Position numbers and translations under genes: made by a program
Notes under the pieces: generated by a model
The model's database searches: none
Told to the model about the DNA's origin: nothing
What the model saw: only the letters and a program-made list of their open reading frames with translations
Shown: positions 6,834 through 14,289 of the stretch, in pieces
Layout: each line of letters opens with the position of its first letter
Numbering within the stretch: position 1 is the stretch's first letter
Source: CAZOKH01 sp964580315
GTDB taxonomy: Bacteria > Chloroflexota > Anaerolineae > Anaerolineales > Anaerolineaceae
Reading direction: 5' to 3'
Length of the DNA stretch: 14,289 bases
Assembly (NCBI GenBank): GCA_964580315.1
Contig: CAZOKH010000091.1
Span: 1-14,289 of the forward strand

Positions 6834-8315
6834 TCAAGTTTCCGTATAGAATGGGATCTGGTCTTTCATGCAAAGCTGCTCGACAAATTTTCGCCCTAAA
6901 TATGCCACAGTATTAATTCCAATCGCGCCCCCCATCCATTGCCCAACCATATAAAAATTTCCCAGGCCGGGCAAGGTTTTGCTCAGTCCCTTAAAAAGAA
7001 AATTGGAAGAAATCCCTTTGGGAAACCAGGCCTGTGTACCATGATAATTGCCAGTGAATCGTTCGATGGTCAACGGTGTGCCGACATCGATAACCTCCAC
7101 ATCATTCGATAAACCCGGAAACCGATTTTCCAGAACAGCAATGACAGTCTGTGCACACTGCTTCCTGGCAGCCTCATACGCATCAGGATCGGTTGACAGG
7201 TTTTTCCAAAAATCATAACTCGACTCGGTCAAAACTTTCAAAACGGTTTTTCCATCCGGGGCAAAAGTCTTATCATAGCCAAAAATTTCAACACTGATGC
7301 GGTCAACCAGATTCCCAGCCAACTCGACCGGCTCTTTCAACAACAATGTAATCGCGCGCGGTTCTCCGCTCAGGTCTTGTTTCACACCCAGGGCTATGTG
7401 GGTGTTCATGACTGAATGATCGGGAACCGATGAATAATAGGCATCAATAGCATCATTGGTATATTTGCCTTCCAGCATGCCGTAAATAGTATTAAAACCA
7501 TCCGCGCAGGAAACCACCACATCTGCCCGGTGTTCCTCACCGTTTGCCAGCCTGACCCCCACAGCCAGATCATTCTCAACCAGTATTTTCGATACTTTTG
7601 CGCCGGTTTGCAGCTCACCACCCAATTCCTGATAACGTCTGGCGATTGCCTGAGCAAATGCCAATGAGCCGCCCACCGGCGTACCGATTTGGTGCAAATG
7701 TGTATTAGCCAGGAAATTCAGGTAAATTAGCATGGGCACTTCAGGAAAGTCATACTGCAACATGGGAAAAGCCTGCCGCAGAAATGGATGGTGAAATTGA
7801 TGTGCAAATTTCTCCATTGAAGTGGTCGCCCAGTGGATAAGACTCGGGAAATGCGGCAGCATTCGCAGCATTTCACCCCGCACACCTGACAGGATGGCAA
7901 ACAATTCGAAGCGCGTCATCATTCGGGCGCCCTTGATCATCTTTCGAATGACTTTATGATCAGCAGGACTGATGTCTCTTAAATGGGCTTCCATGCGGTC
8001 AATGTTGGTATAGGCACGCAGCATTTGGCCGCTGGGGCCTTCTACCCGCCAGAATTCATCATGAAAGTGCACGCCGTTGGGTAAGGCGTGCAGCTCCTCC
8101 CAGAGAAAATGAATGCGCGATGTTTCGCTGGCCCCGGCCAGATCATGAATACATCCATCAATCAGGTAATCTTTACGTTTCCAGGATGTGCACAGCCCGC
8201 CGGGAAGATGATGCATTTCAAATATTTGGGTTTCATAATCATTCATCTGTGCATAGCACCCGGTTGAAAGACCGGCAATGCCGCCCCCGATTATGATGAT
8301 TTTTTTCGCAGTCAT
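6834..8315 (-). CDS. FAD-dependent oxidoreductase, phytoene desaturase (CrtI)-like
   Basis: This 493-residue protein belongs to the CrtI/phytoene-desaturase-like flavin amine oxidase superfamily. The N-terminal dinucleotide-binding motif is IIIIGGGIAGLSTG (6-19), followed by the FAD-ribose acidic residue in QIFE and the family's LPGGLCTSW segment. Near the C-terminus, NFYMVGQWMGGAIGINTVAYLG (453-474) is the second FAD contact typical of these enzymes. Known relatives desaturate or isomerise carotenoids or saturate retinoids, but many homologues have unknown substrates. No carotenoid synthesis gene (crtB, crtE) is nearby, so a carotenoid role is not supported by context. The ATG at 8315 has a strong ribosome site (GGAGAG, 8327-8322) at 6 bases. 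It is followed by the glycosylase gene after two bases. Family is firm; substrate is open. Confidence 0.88.
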   Translation of the reverse strand: MTAKKIIIIGGGIAGLSTGCYAQMNDYETQIFEMHHLPGGLCTSWKRKDYLIDGCIHDLAGASETSRIHFLWEELHALPNGVHFHDEFWRVEGPSGQMLRAYTNIDRMEAHLRDISPADHKVIRKMIKGARMMTRFELFAILSGVRGEMLRMLPHFPSLIHWATTSMEKFAHQFHHPFLRQAFPMLQYDFPEVPMLIYLNFLANTHLHQIGTPVGGSLAFAQAIARRYQELGGELQTGAKVSKILVENDLAVGVRLANGEEHRADVVVSCADGFNTIYGMLEGKYTNDAIDAYYSSVPDHSVMNTHIALGVKQDLSGEPRAITLLLKEPVELAGNLVDRISVEIFGYDKTFAPDGKTVLKVLTESSYDFWKNLSTDPDAYEAARKQCAQTVIAVLENRFPGLSNDVEVIDVGTPLTIERFTGNYHGTQAWFPKGISSNFLFKGLSKTLPGLGNFYMVGQWMGGAIGINTVAYLGRKFVEQLCMKDQIPFYTET

Positions 8316-8351
8316 GGTTGTCTCTCCAGGTTATCCATTCCCAATTCATCG

Positions 8352-8382
8352 ATTATAGTCGAAGAATGATGTGGTGAGGCAA
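8352..8382 (-). promoter_or_regulatory. Promoter of the oxidoreductase/tag unit
   Basis: On the minus strand there is a perfect TATAAT (8357-8352) and a TTGCCT -35 box (8382-8377) at a long 19-base spacing. The predicted start is about 30 bases before the ATG at 8315. Confidence 0.5.
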
Positions 8383-8427
8383 CCTTTCAAATCACTTTGC
8401 AAACACCTTACAGAATTCGTTATTCAC

Positions 8428-8456
8428 TTGGATTCGACCGATATATCCATTAAGAT
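8428..8456 (+). promoter_or_regulatory. Possible promoter of the papain-like lipoprotein gene
   Basis: TTGGAT (8428-8433), a 17-base spacer and TAAGAT (8451-8456) form a moderate sigma-70-type match. It would leave a leader of about 125 bases. A second candidate -10, TATAAA at 8538-8543, lacks a -35 box. The ribosome site GGAG (8577-8580), eight bases before the ATG at 8589, is good. Confidence 0.3.
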
Positions 8457-8588
8457 TATTGTAAGATACAGTTTCTCAATCGTTGCCAAACCGTTTCCTA
8501 ACAAATAGCGAGGGCGTGTCTGGCATATTGGCGTCTTTATAAACAGTCTGGTCATGGGAAAGCTGAATTCAAACATGGAGCGGGAATA

Positions 8589-11500
8589 ATGATAAAGGTT
8601 AATAACGGTAATTTTCTTCGCTGGTTGTCTCTAACCATCATTCTGGTTATGTTAATCTCCAGTTGTGTGCCAAAATATCCCATCCCACAAACGGGAGACG
8701 AAACCCCGGTTGAAGGTGAAGCAACCGTACCCCCCTCAATAATGGAAGAGGAAGTGCCTGCTGAAGATGTTCCACCCGGGCTAACCGAAACAGCAATTCC
8801 CGAAACTCCCATCGAAGAAACCGCCGAACCCACGCTTGAACCAACCACCGAACCAACAACTGAACCCACGCAAGAGATTCCCACTGAAGAGATTCCCACT
8901 GAAGAGATTCCCACCGAAACCCCGGTAACTCCAGAAGAACCCACCCCTGAAGCTTCTCCCACGCTGCTGCCAACAGAAACCATCATCCCCGAAATCACAC
9001 CAACACTTGAAGCAATGTCCGCCCAGTCATGGACGCTGGAAATTGACCTGCCCATTTCAAGCGGTGAAATTGTCGCCATGGGCGGCATTGATCAGGCTCA
9101 ATCTTCCCTGGAAGGCACTCTTAATGATCAATTGAGCAGCCTGGGGGTGAATTATGTAGTATCTGCTCTTTCAGAAGAAACAGACCAGGCAAAACTACAG
9201 GTAACCATTCAAGGCTCCGGCGGCATTGAAGAATTCCGGCAGGTGGCTTATGAGAGCCTGGATCCGCAATACAGTTTGATCGGCGGGCCTGCTGAAATTT
9301 ATATTAACGGCGAAGTTCAATCCGGAGAAGATATCCCATTGGTGATTGAAAGCAATCCATCAACCGGGTATTTTTGGAATGTAGCCCTGGCTGATCCCAA
9401 TGTCATCGAAGTTGGAAACCAGGATGAATACCTGGAGGAAACTCCCATGCTGGGAGCGCCCATGAAACAGGTTATTCATCTGAATGCGCGCAACAATGCC
9501 AACACGGTTGTAAAGCTGGAATACCAGCGTCCCTGGGATGAAGAAACCCCCACCAGCCGCGCCATGATCCAGGTGGCTTCGCTTTCAGACGCAGTTGATC
9601 TGAGCAGCCCGTCAGTGTCAGACGGAGATGGTGAACCGCAGGCTGAAATGCTGGCTGCCGAATCCCTTTCAGACTCCGCTGACATCTATGTTGAACCTCC
9701 CCCATTGAAGGAAACAGGAGAGACAACCGTCAGCGCTGCTGACGCCGGTGAAGAAACCATTGGGCTGCCTGAATCATTTGACTGGCGCACCTATAACAAA
9801 GTGCCTGCCGTGCGCAACCAGGGCGGGTGTGGAAGCTGCTGGGCGTTCGCCACGGTGGGCGCCATGGAAGCCGCCATGATGGTTCAGTCCAATTCTGATG
9901 CGCAAAACCTGTCTGAACAGTTCCTTGTTTCCTGCAACCAGAGCGGCTGGGACTGCGACGGCGGTTGGTGGGCGCACGATTATCACACCAGCCGGCTGGC
10001 CACCAGCCAGAGCGAAATTGGAGCGGTACTGGAAGCCGCATTGCCCTACACCGCCACCAACGGCTCATGCAATGTGGCCTTCGGTCATCCTTACCAGTTA
10101 GTGCAGTGGAATTATGTGCTCAATTCCTACCCCACCTACATCCCAACGGCAGATGCCATAAAAAATGCCATTTACAATTACGGCCCTGTGGCTGTTGCTG
10201 TGACAGTTGGCTCCGCCTTCTCAAGCTACAACGGCGGTATTTTTACAACCAACATTGACAGCGCTGTGAATCACGGCGTCGTGCTGGTTGGCTGGGGCAC
10301 CGATCCCACCTACGGGGATTACTGGATTATGCGGAACTCCTGGGGAAGCGGGTGGGGAGAAGACGGCTACATGCGGATTAAAGTGGGTGTGTCGCGCATT
10401 GGTTATAAGGCTTCTTATGTCATTTACAATCCTCCCACGCCACCCGAGCATGACGATTTCAATGCACCCAGGGTCATCCCGGCCGATTCTGGCACAGTGA
10501 CCTATTCAGACGAAGACGATATCACTTCTGCCACCTCAGCCGCTGACGACCCCACATTCCCCAATTTATATAAGTTTTACAAAACGGTCTGGTATCAATT
10601 TACACCCACCTCCAACGGCAGCCTGTCCATCAACACCACCGGCAGCGCCTATGACACCGTGTTGGGAATCTGGCAGGGCAGCCGCGGCAGCCTCAGCCTG
10701 GTTGCCATGAACGACGACAGCAACAGCACCAGGCAATCCAGTCTTTCCGACATCCAGTTAACCGGCGGGCAAACCTATTATTTTGAAGTTGCCAGTTATG
10801 ACATCTCGCCCAATGGACAACTAAAATTACAGGTCAATTACACGCCCCCCTGTTATATTCTCAACGGCGTTGTCAGTCCCACAGGCGCAGGCGCCGTCTC
10901 TGCCAATCCCGCTCCAAATTGCGGCACTGCCAAATACCTGCAGGGAACACAGGTAACCCTGACCGCCGCTGCCGCCCAGGGCTTTGCATTTGCTTCCTGG
11001 AGCGGAGATTCCAGCGGGACGGAGACCACCAGCACCGTCACAATGGACGGAGATAAATCCGTCACGGCCAATTTCCTCGATATTTTGCCCCCAAGAGTGA
11101 ATGACGTAAGCCAGGTTGTAAACAATGTTGCATCTTTGCTCCCAGAAGGATCTGTCACTGACAAATCTGTGAATCAAATGGACATCACGTTCAACGAATC
11201 GGTCCAAAACACCGGCGGCGGCAGCGGTGAGCATGATGCCAGCAACCCGGCAAATTATTCCCTCACCCACCTGGGAGCCGATGATGCTGCCGGCGGCGGT
11301 GATGACCAGGCCATAACCGTCAATAGCGCTGTTTACACCGATGGCAACCACACCACCCGCCTCGCTCTCAACAATGGAACGGCGCTTCCACTGGGAAGAT
11401 ATTTGATCCGTGTGTCAGGCACCACCTCCATTAAAGACCTGGCTGGCAATTCATTGGACGGCAACAGCGACGGGATGGGTGGAGACGACTTTTCACGCAC

Positions 11501-13847
11501 CTTCATTGTCAGCGTGCCGCCAGGCCGCCCCACTTTAATCAACCCGCTGCCCAACGCCAAAGCGGCCAACGGGACACCCTTCTTTGAATGGAACCAGTCT
11601 ATCGATGCCGCTTCCTATCAGGTGCAAATTGATAATACCGCTGATTTTGCCTCACCGGTTTATGAAGCAACCTATCCAGTGGAGCAAACCTCTTTCACCC
11701 TGCCCGGTGAATATACCCTGGAAGAAGGGAAATATTACTGGCGGGTGCGTGCCTTCAACCGTTATGAACAAAGCGGTGCATGGAGTTCCATCTGGTATTT
11801 CATTATTGACAGCCAGGCGCCGTTGCCGCCGGTTCCATACCGCCCGGCGTCAAACGCCACGGTAAGAGGTATTCCCACCTATACCTGGAGAGCATCCAGC
11901 GGAAGCGTTTCCTATCAATTCCGCTTTACAAACGTGGAAGATGTCAATTTTAATGCGCCGGTCTATACCTCGGTTGAAAGCGCAGCCACCAAACACAAAC
12001 CGGCAGAGCAAGCCTGGGGTGCACACCTGTGGCAGGTGCGCGCCCGCGATGCCGCCGGCAACTGGAGCGCCTGGAGCAATCCCTACCAGGTTCAAGTCAA
12101 TCCTCCGCTGCCCGGGAAAGTTGCATTGCTCAGCCCGGCCAAAAACAGCAGTTCAAGCATTAACTCCATGACGTTGGACTGGAATGAAACCAGTAATGCT
12201 GTCTCCTATCAACTACAACTGGACGATGACTCTCGCTTCCGTTCACCGCTGATAGACGAGATTGTTGAAACCAGCGACAGGCTCTTGGAAAATCCGGACA
12301 GTGGAAAATACTACTGGCGCGTGCGCGCATTGAATGCTGTAGGAGAATACGGCGCATGGAGCATCTCCTGGTATTTCTTCATTGACCGTGATGCCCCACT
12401 GCCGCCAGCCCTCTACCGCCCTGCAACCAACAGCACAACCTCCGGCGTGCCCGTCTTCTCGTGGCGATCTGCCGCCAGCGCGCGCTTCTACCAGTTCCGC
12501 ATCACCGGTTCAGAGGATGTCAATTTTGAAGCGCCCGTTCATACGTCCGAAACAACCACCCGGCTAAGCTACAAGCCTCCCATTCAAGAAACCGGTACGT
12601 ATATCTGGCAGGCGCGGGCTGCCGACCCGGCGCTCAACTGGAGTGATTGGAGTGCACCCAATACCGTCACCATTACAGCACCTTTGCCTGCCCGTCCGCT
12701 GGCACTGAGCCCGGCCAACAAAAGTTACCATAATGTGACCGAGATCAATTTCGCATGGAGCGGAGTCGCTTTTGCCGAACAGTATCAAATTCAAGTCAGC
12801 CGCACTTCTCGTTTCACATCCGTTGAATTTGACGCAACAAATGAACAAACTTCCGCCGTCGCCAGCTTTGCCGCTGAGGGAATCTACTACTGGCGTGTAC
12901 GTGCAATCAATGTTGATGGAAAATTCGGGGGATGGAATAGAACCTCCATTTTCACACTGGATCAGACGGCCCCCAGCGCACCTGTTACAGTTTCTCCCGC
13001 ATCGGCCAGCACAATTCGTGGTGTGCCAACATTCATCTGGAGAAGCGTGAGCGGCGCGAAATACTATCAATTGCGCTATACCACGGCAACAGATAGCGGC
13101 TTTGCAGCACCCCTGTTCACATCCAATTCCATGACAGGCGTCAAGTACAAACCGGTGTTTATGGATACTGGCGACTACTTGTGGCAGGTGCGCGCCGGTG
13201 ACCTGGCAGGCAACTGGGGCAACTGGAGCGAACCATTTGCTCTGACGGTTCAAGCTGCTCTGCCGCAAAAGCCTGTGCTTTCCACCCCTTATAACCGCGG
13301 CTACACCAATGACAGCTCGCCTGCCTTTGCCTGGTCAGAGGTTGCGTATGGTGAAAACTATCAGGTGCAGGTAAGCCAAAATGCCAAATTTATCTCGCCG
13401 GCAATGGATGAGATGCATACAGAAGGTATGATCAGCGCCGGGGAAGCAGAAGAATTCCCGGATGGGAGATATTACTGGCATGTGCGCGCTTTCAATGCCA
13501 ATGAAGAAGCCGGCGCCTGGAGCAGCGGGTATTATTTCACCATTGACACGCAGCCGCCTGCCGCCCCCGTGATGATCAGCCCATACAATGAACAAATCAT
13601 CCTTGGTTCGCCTCTCTACAAATGGAAAACGGGCAGCGGGATGGCTGTTTATCAGATGAGATACACCTCAATTTCTGACGCAGGCTTTGCCTCCCCGCTA
13701 TACACCAGCCCTGAAATTCGCGTCACCAGCCACAGACCGGCTGCACAAGAACCTGGCGTGTACCTGTGGCAGGTGCGGGCGCGCGACCTGGCCGGTAACT
13801 GGGGCGACTGGAGCAGCGCCAGAATCGTGATCGTGTCCACCAAATAA
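8589..13847 (+). CDS. Giant lipoprotein: chagasin-like inhibitor, papain-like protease and beta-sandwich repeats
   Basis: This 1752-residue exported protein has these parts in order. 1-26: lipoprotein signal, lipobox ISSC, lipidated C26. About 37-141: Pro/Thr/Glu-rich stalk. About 145-232: domain I do not recognise. About 233-330: chagasin-like (I42) cysteine-protease inhibitor, with NPSTGYFW (256-263), the central LGAP loop (288-291) and QRPW (313-316). 392-614: papain-type C1A protease with oxyanion Q411, nucleophile C417 in GSCWAF, H562 in NHGVVLVGWG and N583 in RNSWGSGWG. About 620-752: PPC-like domain. About 755-830: InlB-B-repeat-like domain. About 834-975: Ig-like domain. 977-1752: eight fibronectin/Ig-like units. 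All catalytic residues are intact, so it should be an active surface cysteine protease. No I29-type (ERFNIN) propeptide is visible; the chagasin-like domain occupies that place. It is transcribed alone and ends in a strong terminator. Substrate is unknown. Confidence 0.92.
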   Translation: MIKVNNGNFLRWLSLTIILVMLISSCVPKYPIPQTGDETPVEGEATVPPSIMEEEVPAEDVPPGLTETAIPETPIEETAEPTLEPTTEPTTEPTQEIPTEEIPTEEIPTETPVTPEEPTPEASPTLLPTETIIPEITPTLEAMSAQSWTLEIDLPISSGEIVAMGGIDQAQSSLEGTLNDQLSSLGVNYVVSALSEETDQAKLQVTIQGSGGIEEFRQVAYESLDPQYSLIGGPAEIYINGEVQSGEDIPLVIESNPSTGYFWNVALADPNVIEVGNQDEYLEETPMLGAPMKQVIHLNARNNANTVVKLEYQRPWDEETPTSRAMIQVASLSDAVDLSSPSVSDGDGEPQAEMLAAESLSDSADIYVEPPPLKETGETTVSAADAGEETIGLPESFDWRTYNKVPAVRNQGGCGSCWAFATVGAMEAAMMVQSNSDAQNLSEQFLVSCNQSGWDCDGGWWAHDYHTSRLATSQSEIGAVLEAALPYTATNGSCNVAFGHPYQLVQWNYVLNSYPTYIPTADAIKNAIYNYGPVAVAVTVGSAFSSYNGGIFTTNIDSAVNHGVVLVGWGTDPTYGDYWIMRNSWGSGWGEDGYMRIKVGVSRIGYKASYVIYNPPTPPEHDDFNAPRVIPADSGTVTYSDEDDITSATSAADDPTFPNLYKFYKTVWYQFTPTSNGSLSINTTGSAYDTVLGIWQGSRGSLSLVAMNDDSNSTRQSSLSDIQLTGGQTYYFEVASYDISPNGQLKLQVNYTPPCYILNGVVSPTGAGAVSANPAPNCGTAKYLQGTQVTLTAAAAQGFAFASWSGDSSGTETTSTVTMDGDKSVTANFLDILPPRVNDVSQVVNNVASLLPEGSVTDKSVNQMDITFNESVQNTGGGSGEHDASNPANYSLTHLGADDAAGGGDDQAITVNSAVYTDGNHTTRLALNNGTALPLGRYLIRVSGTTSIKDLAGNSLDGNSDGMGGDDFSRTFIVSVPPGRPTLINPLPNAKAANGTPFFEWNQSIDAASYQVQIDNTADFASPVYEATYPVEQTSFTLPGEYTLEEGKYYWRVRAFNRYEQSGAWSSIWYFIIDSQAPLPPVPYRPASNATVRGIPTYTWRASSGSVSYQFRFTNVEDVNFNAPVYTSVESAATKHKPAEQAWGAHLWQVRARDAAGNWSAWSNPYQVQVNPPLPGKVALLSPAKNSSSSINSMTLDWNETSNAVSYQLQLDDDSRFRSPLIDEIVETSDRLLENPDSGKYYWRVRALNAVGEYGAWSISWYFFIDRDAPLPPALYRPATNSTTSGVPVFSWRSAASARFYQFRITGSEDVNFEAPVHTSETTTRLSYKPPIQETGTYIWQARAADPALNWSDWSAPNTVTITAPLPARPLALSPANKSYHNVTEINFAWSGVAFAEQYQIQVSRTSRFTSVEFDATNEQTSAVASFAAEGIYYWRVRAINVDGKFGGWNRTSIFTLDQTAPSAPVTVSPASASTIRGVPTFIWRSVSGAKYYQLRYTTATDSGFAAPLFTSNSMTGVKYKPVFMDTGDYLWQVRAGDLAGNWGNWSEPFALTVQAALPQKPVLSTPYNRGYTNDSSPAFAWSEVAYGENYQVQVSQNAKFISPAMDEMHTEGMISAGEAEEFPDGRYYWHVRAFNANEEAGAWSSGYYFTIDTQPPAAPVMISPYNEQIILGSPLYKWKTGSGMAVYQMRYTSISDAGFASPLYTSPEIRVTSHRPAAQEPGVYLWQVRARDLAGNWGDWSSARIVIVSTK
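8874..8918 (+). repeat. Three tandem 15-base repeats in the stalk coding region
   Basis: The unit GAGATTCCCACTGAA (8874-8888) is repeated exactly at 8889-8903 and with one change at 8904-8918, encoding EIPTE three times. A looser 12-base Thr-Glu-Pro repeat precedes it. This suggests stalk length can vary by slippage or recombination. Confidence 0.85.
11517..13844 (+). repeat. Four tandem pairs of A/B beta-sandwich repeats (coding)
   Basis: Eight units of 96-99 residues alternate in two types. A units (11517, 12099, 12675 and 13251) carry YQ.Q...., then YYWRVRA.N and end WYF.ID. B units (11811, 12387, 12963 and 13548) carry YQ.R.T...D..F.AP.YTS and then LWQVRARDLAGNW..WS. The pair repeats about every 580 bases, and units of the same type are more alike than neighbours, so the array grew by duplication of a two-domain unit. 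The fold is probably fibronectin type III or a related Ig-like sandwich, with a spacer or binding role; this is inference. Confidence 0.85.
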
Positions 13848-13869
13848 ACTTGCAAATTCCTCACAGGGA

Positions 13870-13907
13870 AATGGGCATGTGAGCGACTCACATGCCCATT
13901 GATTTTT
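13870..13907 (+). terminator. Rho-independent terminator of the protease gene
   Basis: ATGGGCATGTGAG (13871-13883) pairs perfectly with CTCACATGCCCAT (13887-13899) around a CGA loop, with one more A-T pair outside. TGATTTTT follows. It lies 23 bases after the stop codon. Confidence 0.9.
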
Positions 13908-14169
13908 AATCACCACCGGGTAATCGCGGTTAATGATTTTGATTCATGATTACATTCGCCCAAACATGCTGGGGTTGTTCCTGTCATCTTCTGCGAACCA
14001 TTCTCCGGCAGCGGCAATTACCTGCAGCATGCTTATTGGCCAATTCACAGCCAGGAGCAAAGCTTAAGACACCCATGTCAAAAGCCCGGCCCTGGCAAAA
14101 ACAACTGTTGCTCTGGATCCAACAACAACTGGATGCACGGAGGCAGCCCTGCTGGCGGCACCGCTCCAC
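13908..14169. other. Intergenic stretch with no supported gene
   Basis: Open frames exist on both strands (for example 13946-14197 on the plus strand), but they have no ribosome site, their residue composition is unlike real proteins (rich in Cys, Arg and Trp), and one on the minus strand runs into the tRNA. No terminator, repeat or RNA structure stands out apart from a 6-base inverted repeat GTAATC/GATTAC near 13920-13951. Confidence 0.5.
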
Positions 14170-14198
14170 TTGCCCGCATAAGCCTGAAATGCTATAAT
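14170..14198 (+). promoter_or_regulatory. Promoter of tRNA-Arg
   Basis: TTGCCC (14170-14175), a 17-base spacer and a perfect TATAAT (14193-14198) lie directly before the tRNA. The start site would fall only a few bases before 14209, leaving almost no leader. Confidence 0.75.
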
Positions 14199-14208
14199 TC
14201 ATCCGCCA

Positions 14209-14282
14209 GCCCCAGTAGCTCAAAAGGACAGAGCGAGGCACTCCTAACGCCTAGGTTGGGGGTTCAATTCCCTCCTGGGGCA
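14209..14282 (+). tRNA. tRNA-Arg (CCT)
   Basis: A full 74-base cloverleaf is present. The acceptor stem GCCCCAG/CTGGGGC is perfect. The D-stem is GCTC/GAGC. The anticodon arm is AGGCA-CTCCTAA-CGCCT, with anticodon CCT reading AGG and a mismatched A-C closing pair at the loop. The T-arm GGGGG/CCCTC carries one G-T pair. The discriminator base is A and the CCA end is not encoded; C and T6 follow, which may act in termination as the window ends. Confidence 0.93.
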
Positions 14283-14289
14283 CTTTTTT

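Noticed and set aside
8874..8918. CRISPR-like direct repeats
   Set aside because: The repeats are only 15 bases, have no spacers and are in frame within a coding region.
8552..9088. Open frame on the minus strand with Ser-Val-Gly repeats
   Set aside because: It is the reverse complement of the Pro/Thr/Glu stalk of the lipoprotein gene; its repetition comes from that coding repeat, and it has no ribosome site.
12564..13268. 234-residue minus-strand open frame
   Set aside because: It lies wholly inside the beta-sandwich repeat region, is rich in Cys and Arg, resembles no family, and the plus-strand frame is clearly the coding one.
13946..14197. 83-residue plus-strand frame and an 85-residue minus-strand frame before tRNA-Arg
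   Set aside because: No ribosome site, odd composition, no family resemblance; the plus-strand frame covers the tRNA promoter and the minus-strand frame runs into the tRNA itself.
1..14289. Genomic island bounded by two tRNA genes
   Set aside because: Both ends are tRNA genes, but they differ, there is no integrase, and I found no direct repeat of a tRNA 3' end inside the window.

Overview
The window reads like a piece of a Chloroflexota (Anaerolineae-like) chromosome. The main clue is the first gene, whose C-terminus carries an LPxTG-FAPG motif running straight into a sortase domain; I associate this architecture with that phylum. The PPC-like, InlB-B-like and fibronectin-like surface domains of the last gene fit the same source. 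The phylum assignment is from memory of protein families, not a search.

Layout. The window opens inside an initiator tRNA gene (minus strand, 3' part cut off) with its own promoter, and closes with a complete tRNA-Arg(CCT) on the plus strand. Between them lie eight protein genes. (1) 268-2226 (+): secreted protein with nine ELW-type repeats, an LPNTG motif and a sortase domain. (2) 2357-3139 (+): NagD-like HAD phosphatase, ending in a terminator that can serve both strands. (3) 6144-3204 (-): a likely transcription unit of an iron-sulfur flavoprotein-like reductase, a hexapeptide-repeat acyltransferase and an oligosaccharide flippase. (4) 8315-6238 (-): a CrtI/phytoene-desaturase-like FAD oxidoreductase, apparently translationally coupled to a 3-methyladenine DNA glycosylase I. 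(5) 8589-13847 (+): a 1752-residue lipoprotein, ending in a strong hairpin terminator. The 361 bases from there to the tRNA-Arg hold that terminator, a tRNA promoter and nothing else I can support.

How the genes fit together. Genes 1 and 8 are large exported proteins built from repeats. The acyltransferase and flippase look like a small cell-surface glycan module without glycosyltransferases nearby. The NagD-like enzyme, oxidoreductase and glycosylase look like ordinary housekeeping or metabolic genes.

The most striking item is the last gene. One polypeptide carries a lipoprotein anchor, a Pro/Thr/Glu stalk, an unrecognised domain, a chagasin-like (I42) cysteine-protease inhibitor domain, a complete papain-type (C1A) protease and a long chain of beta-sandwich repeats. 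It is therefore a protease with an inhibitor of its own clan in cis, in the place where a propeptide would normally sit. The second is the ELW-repeat/LPNTG/sortase protein, which carries a possible sortase substrate motif directly next to a sortase domain. There is no CRISPR array, insertion sequence, integrase or phage gene in the window.
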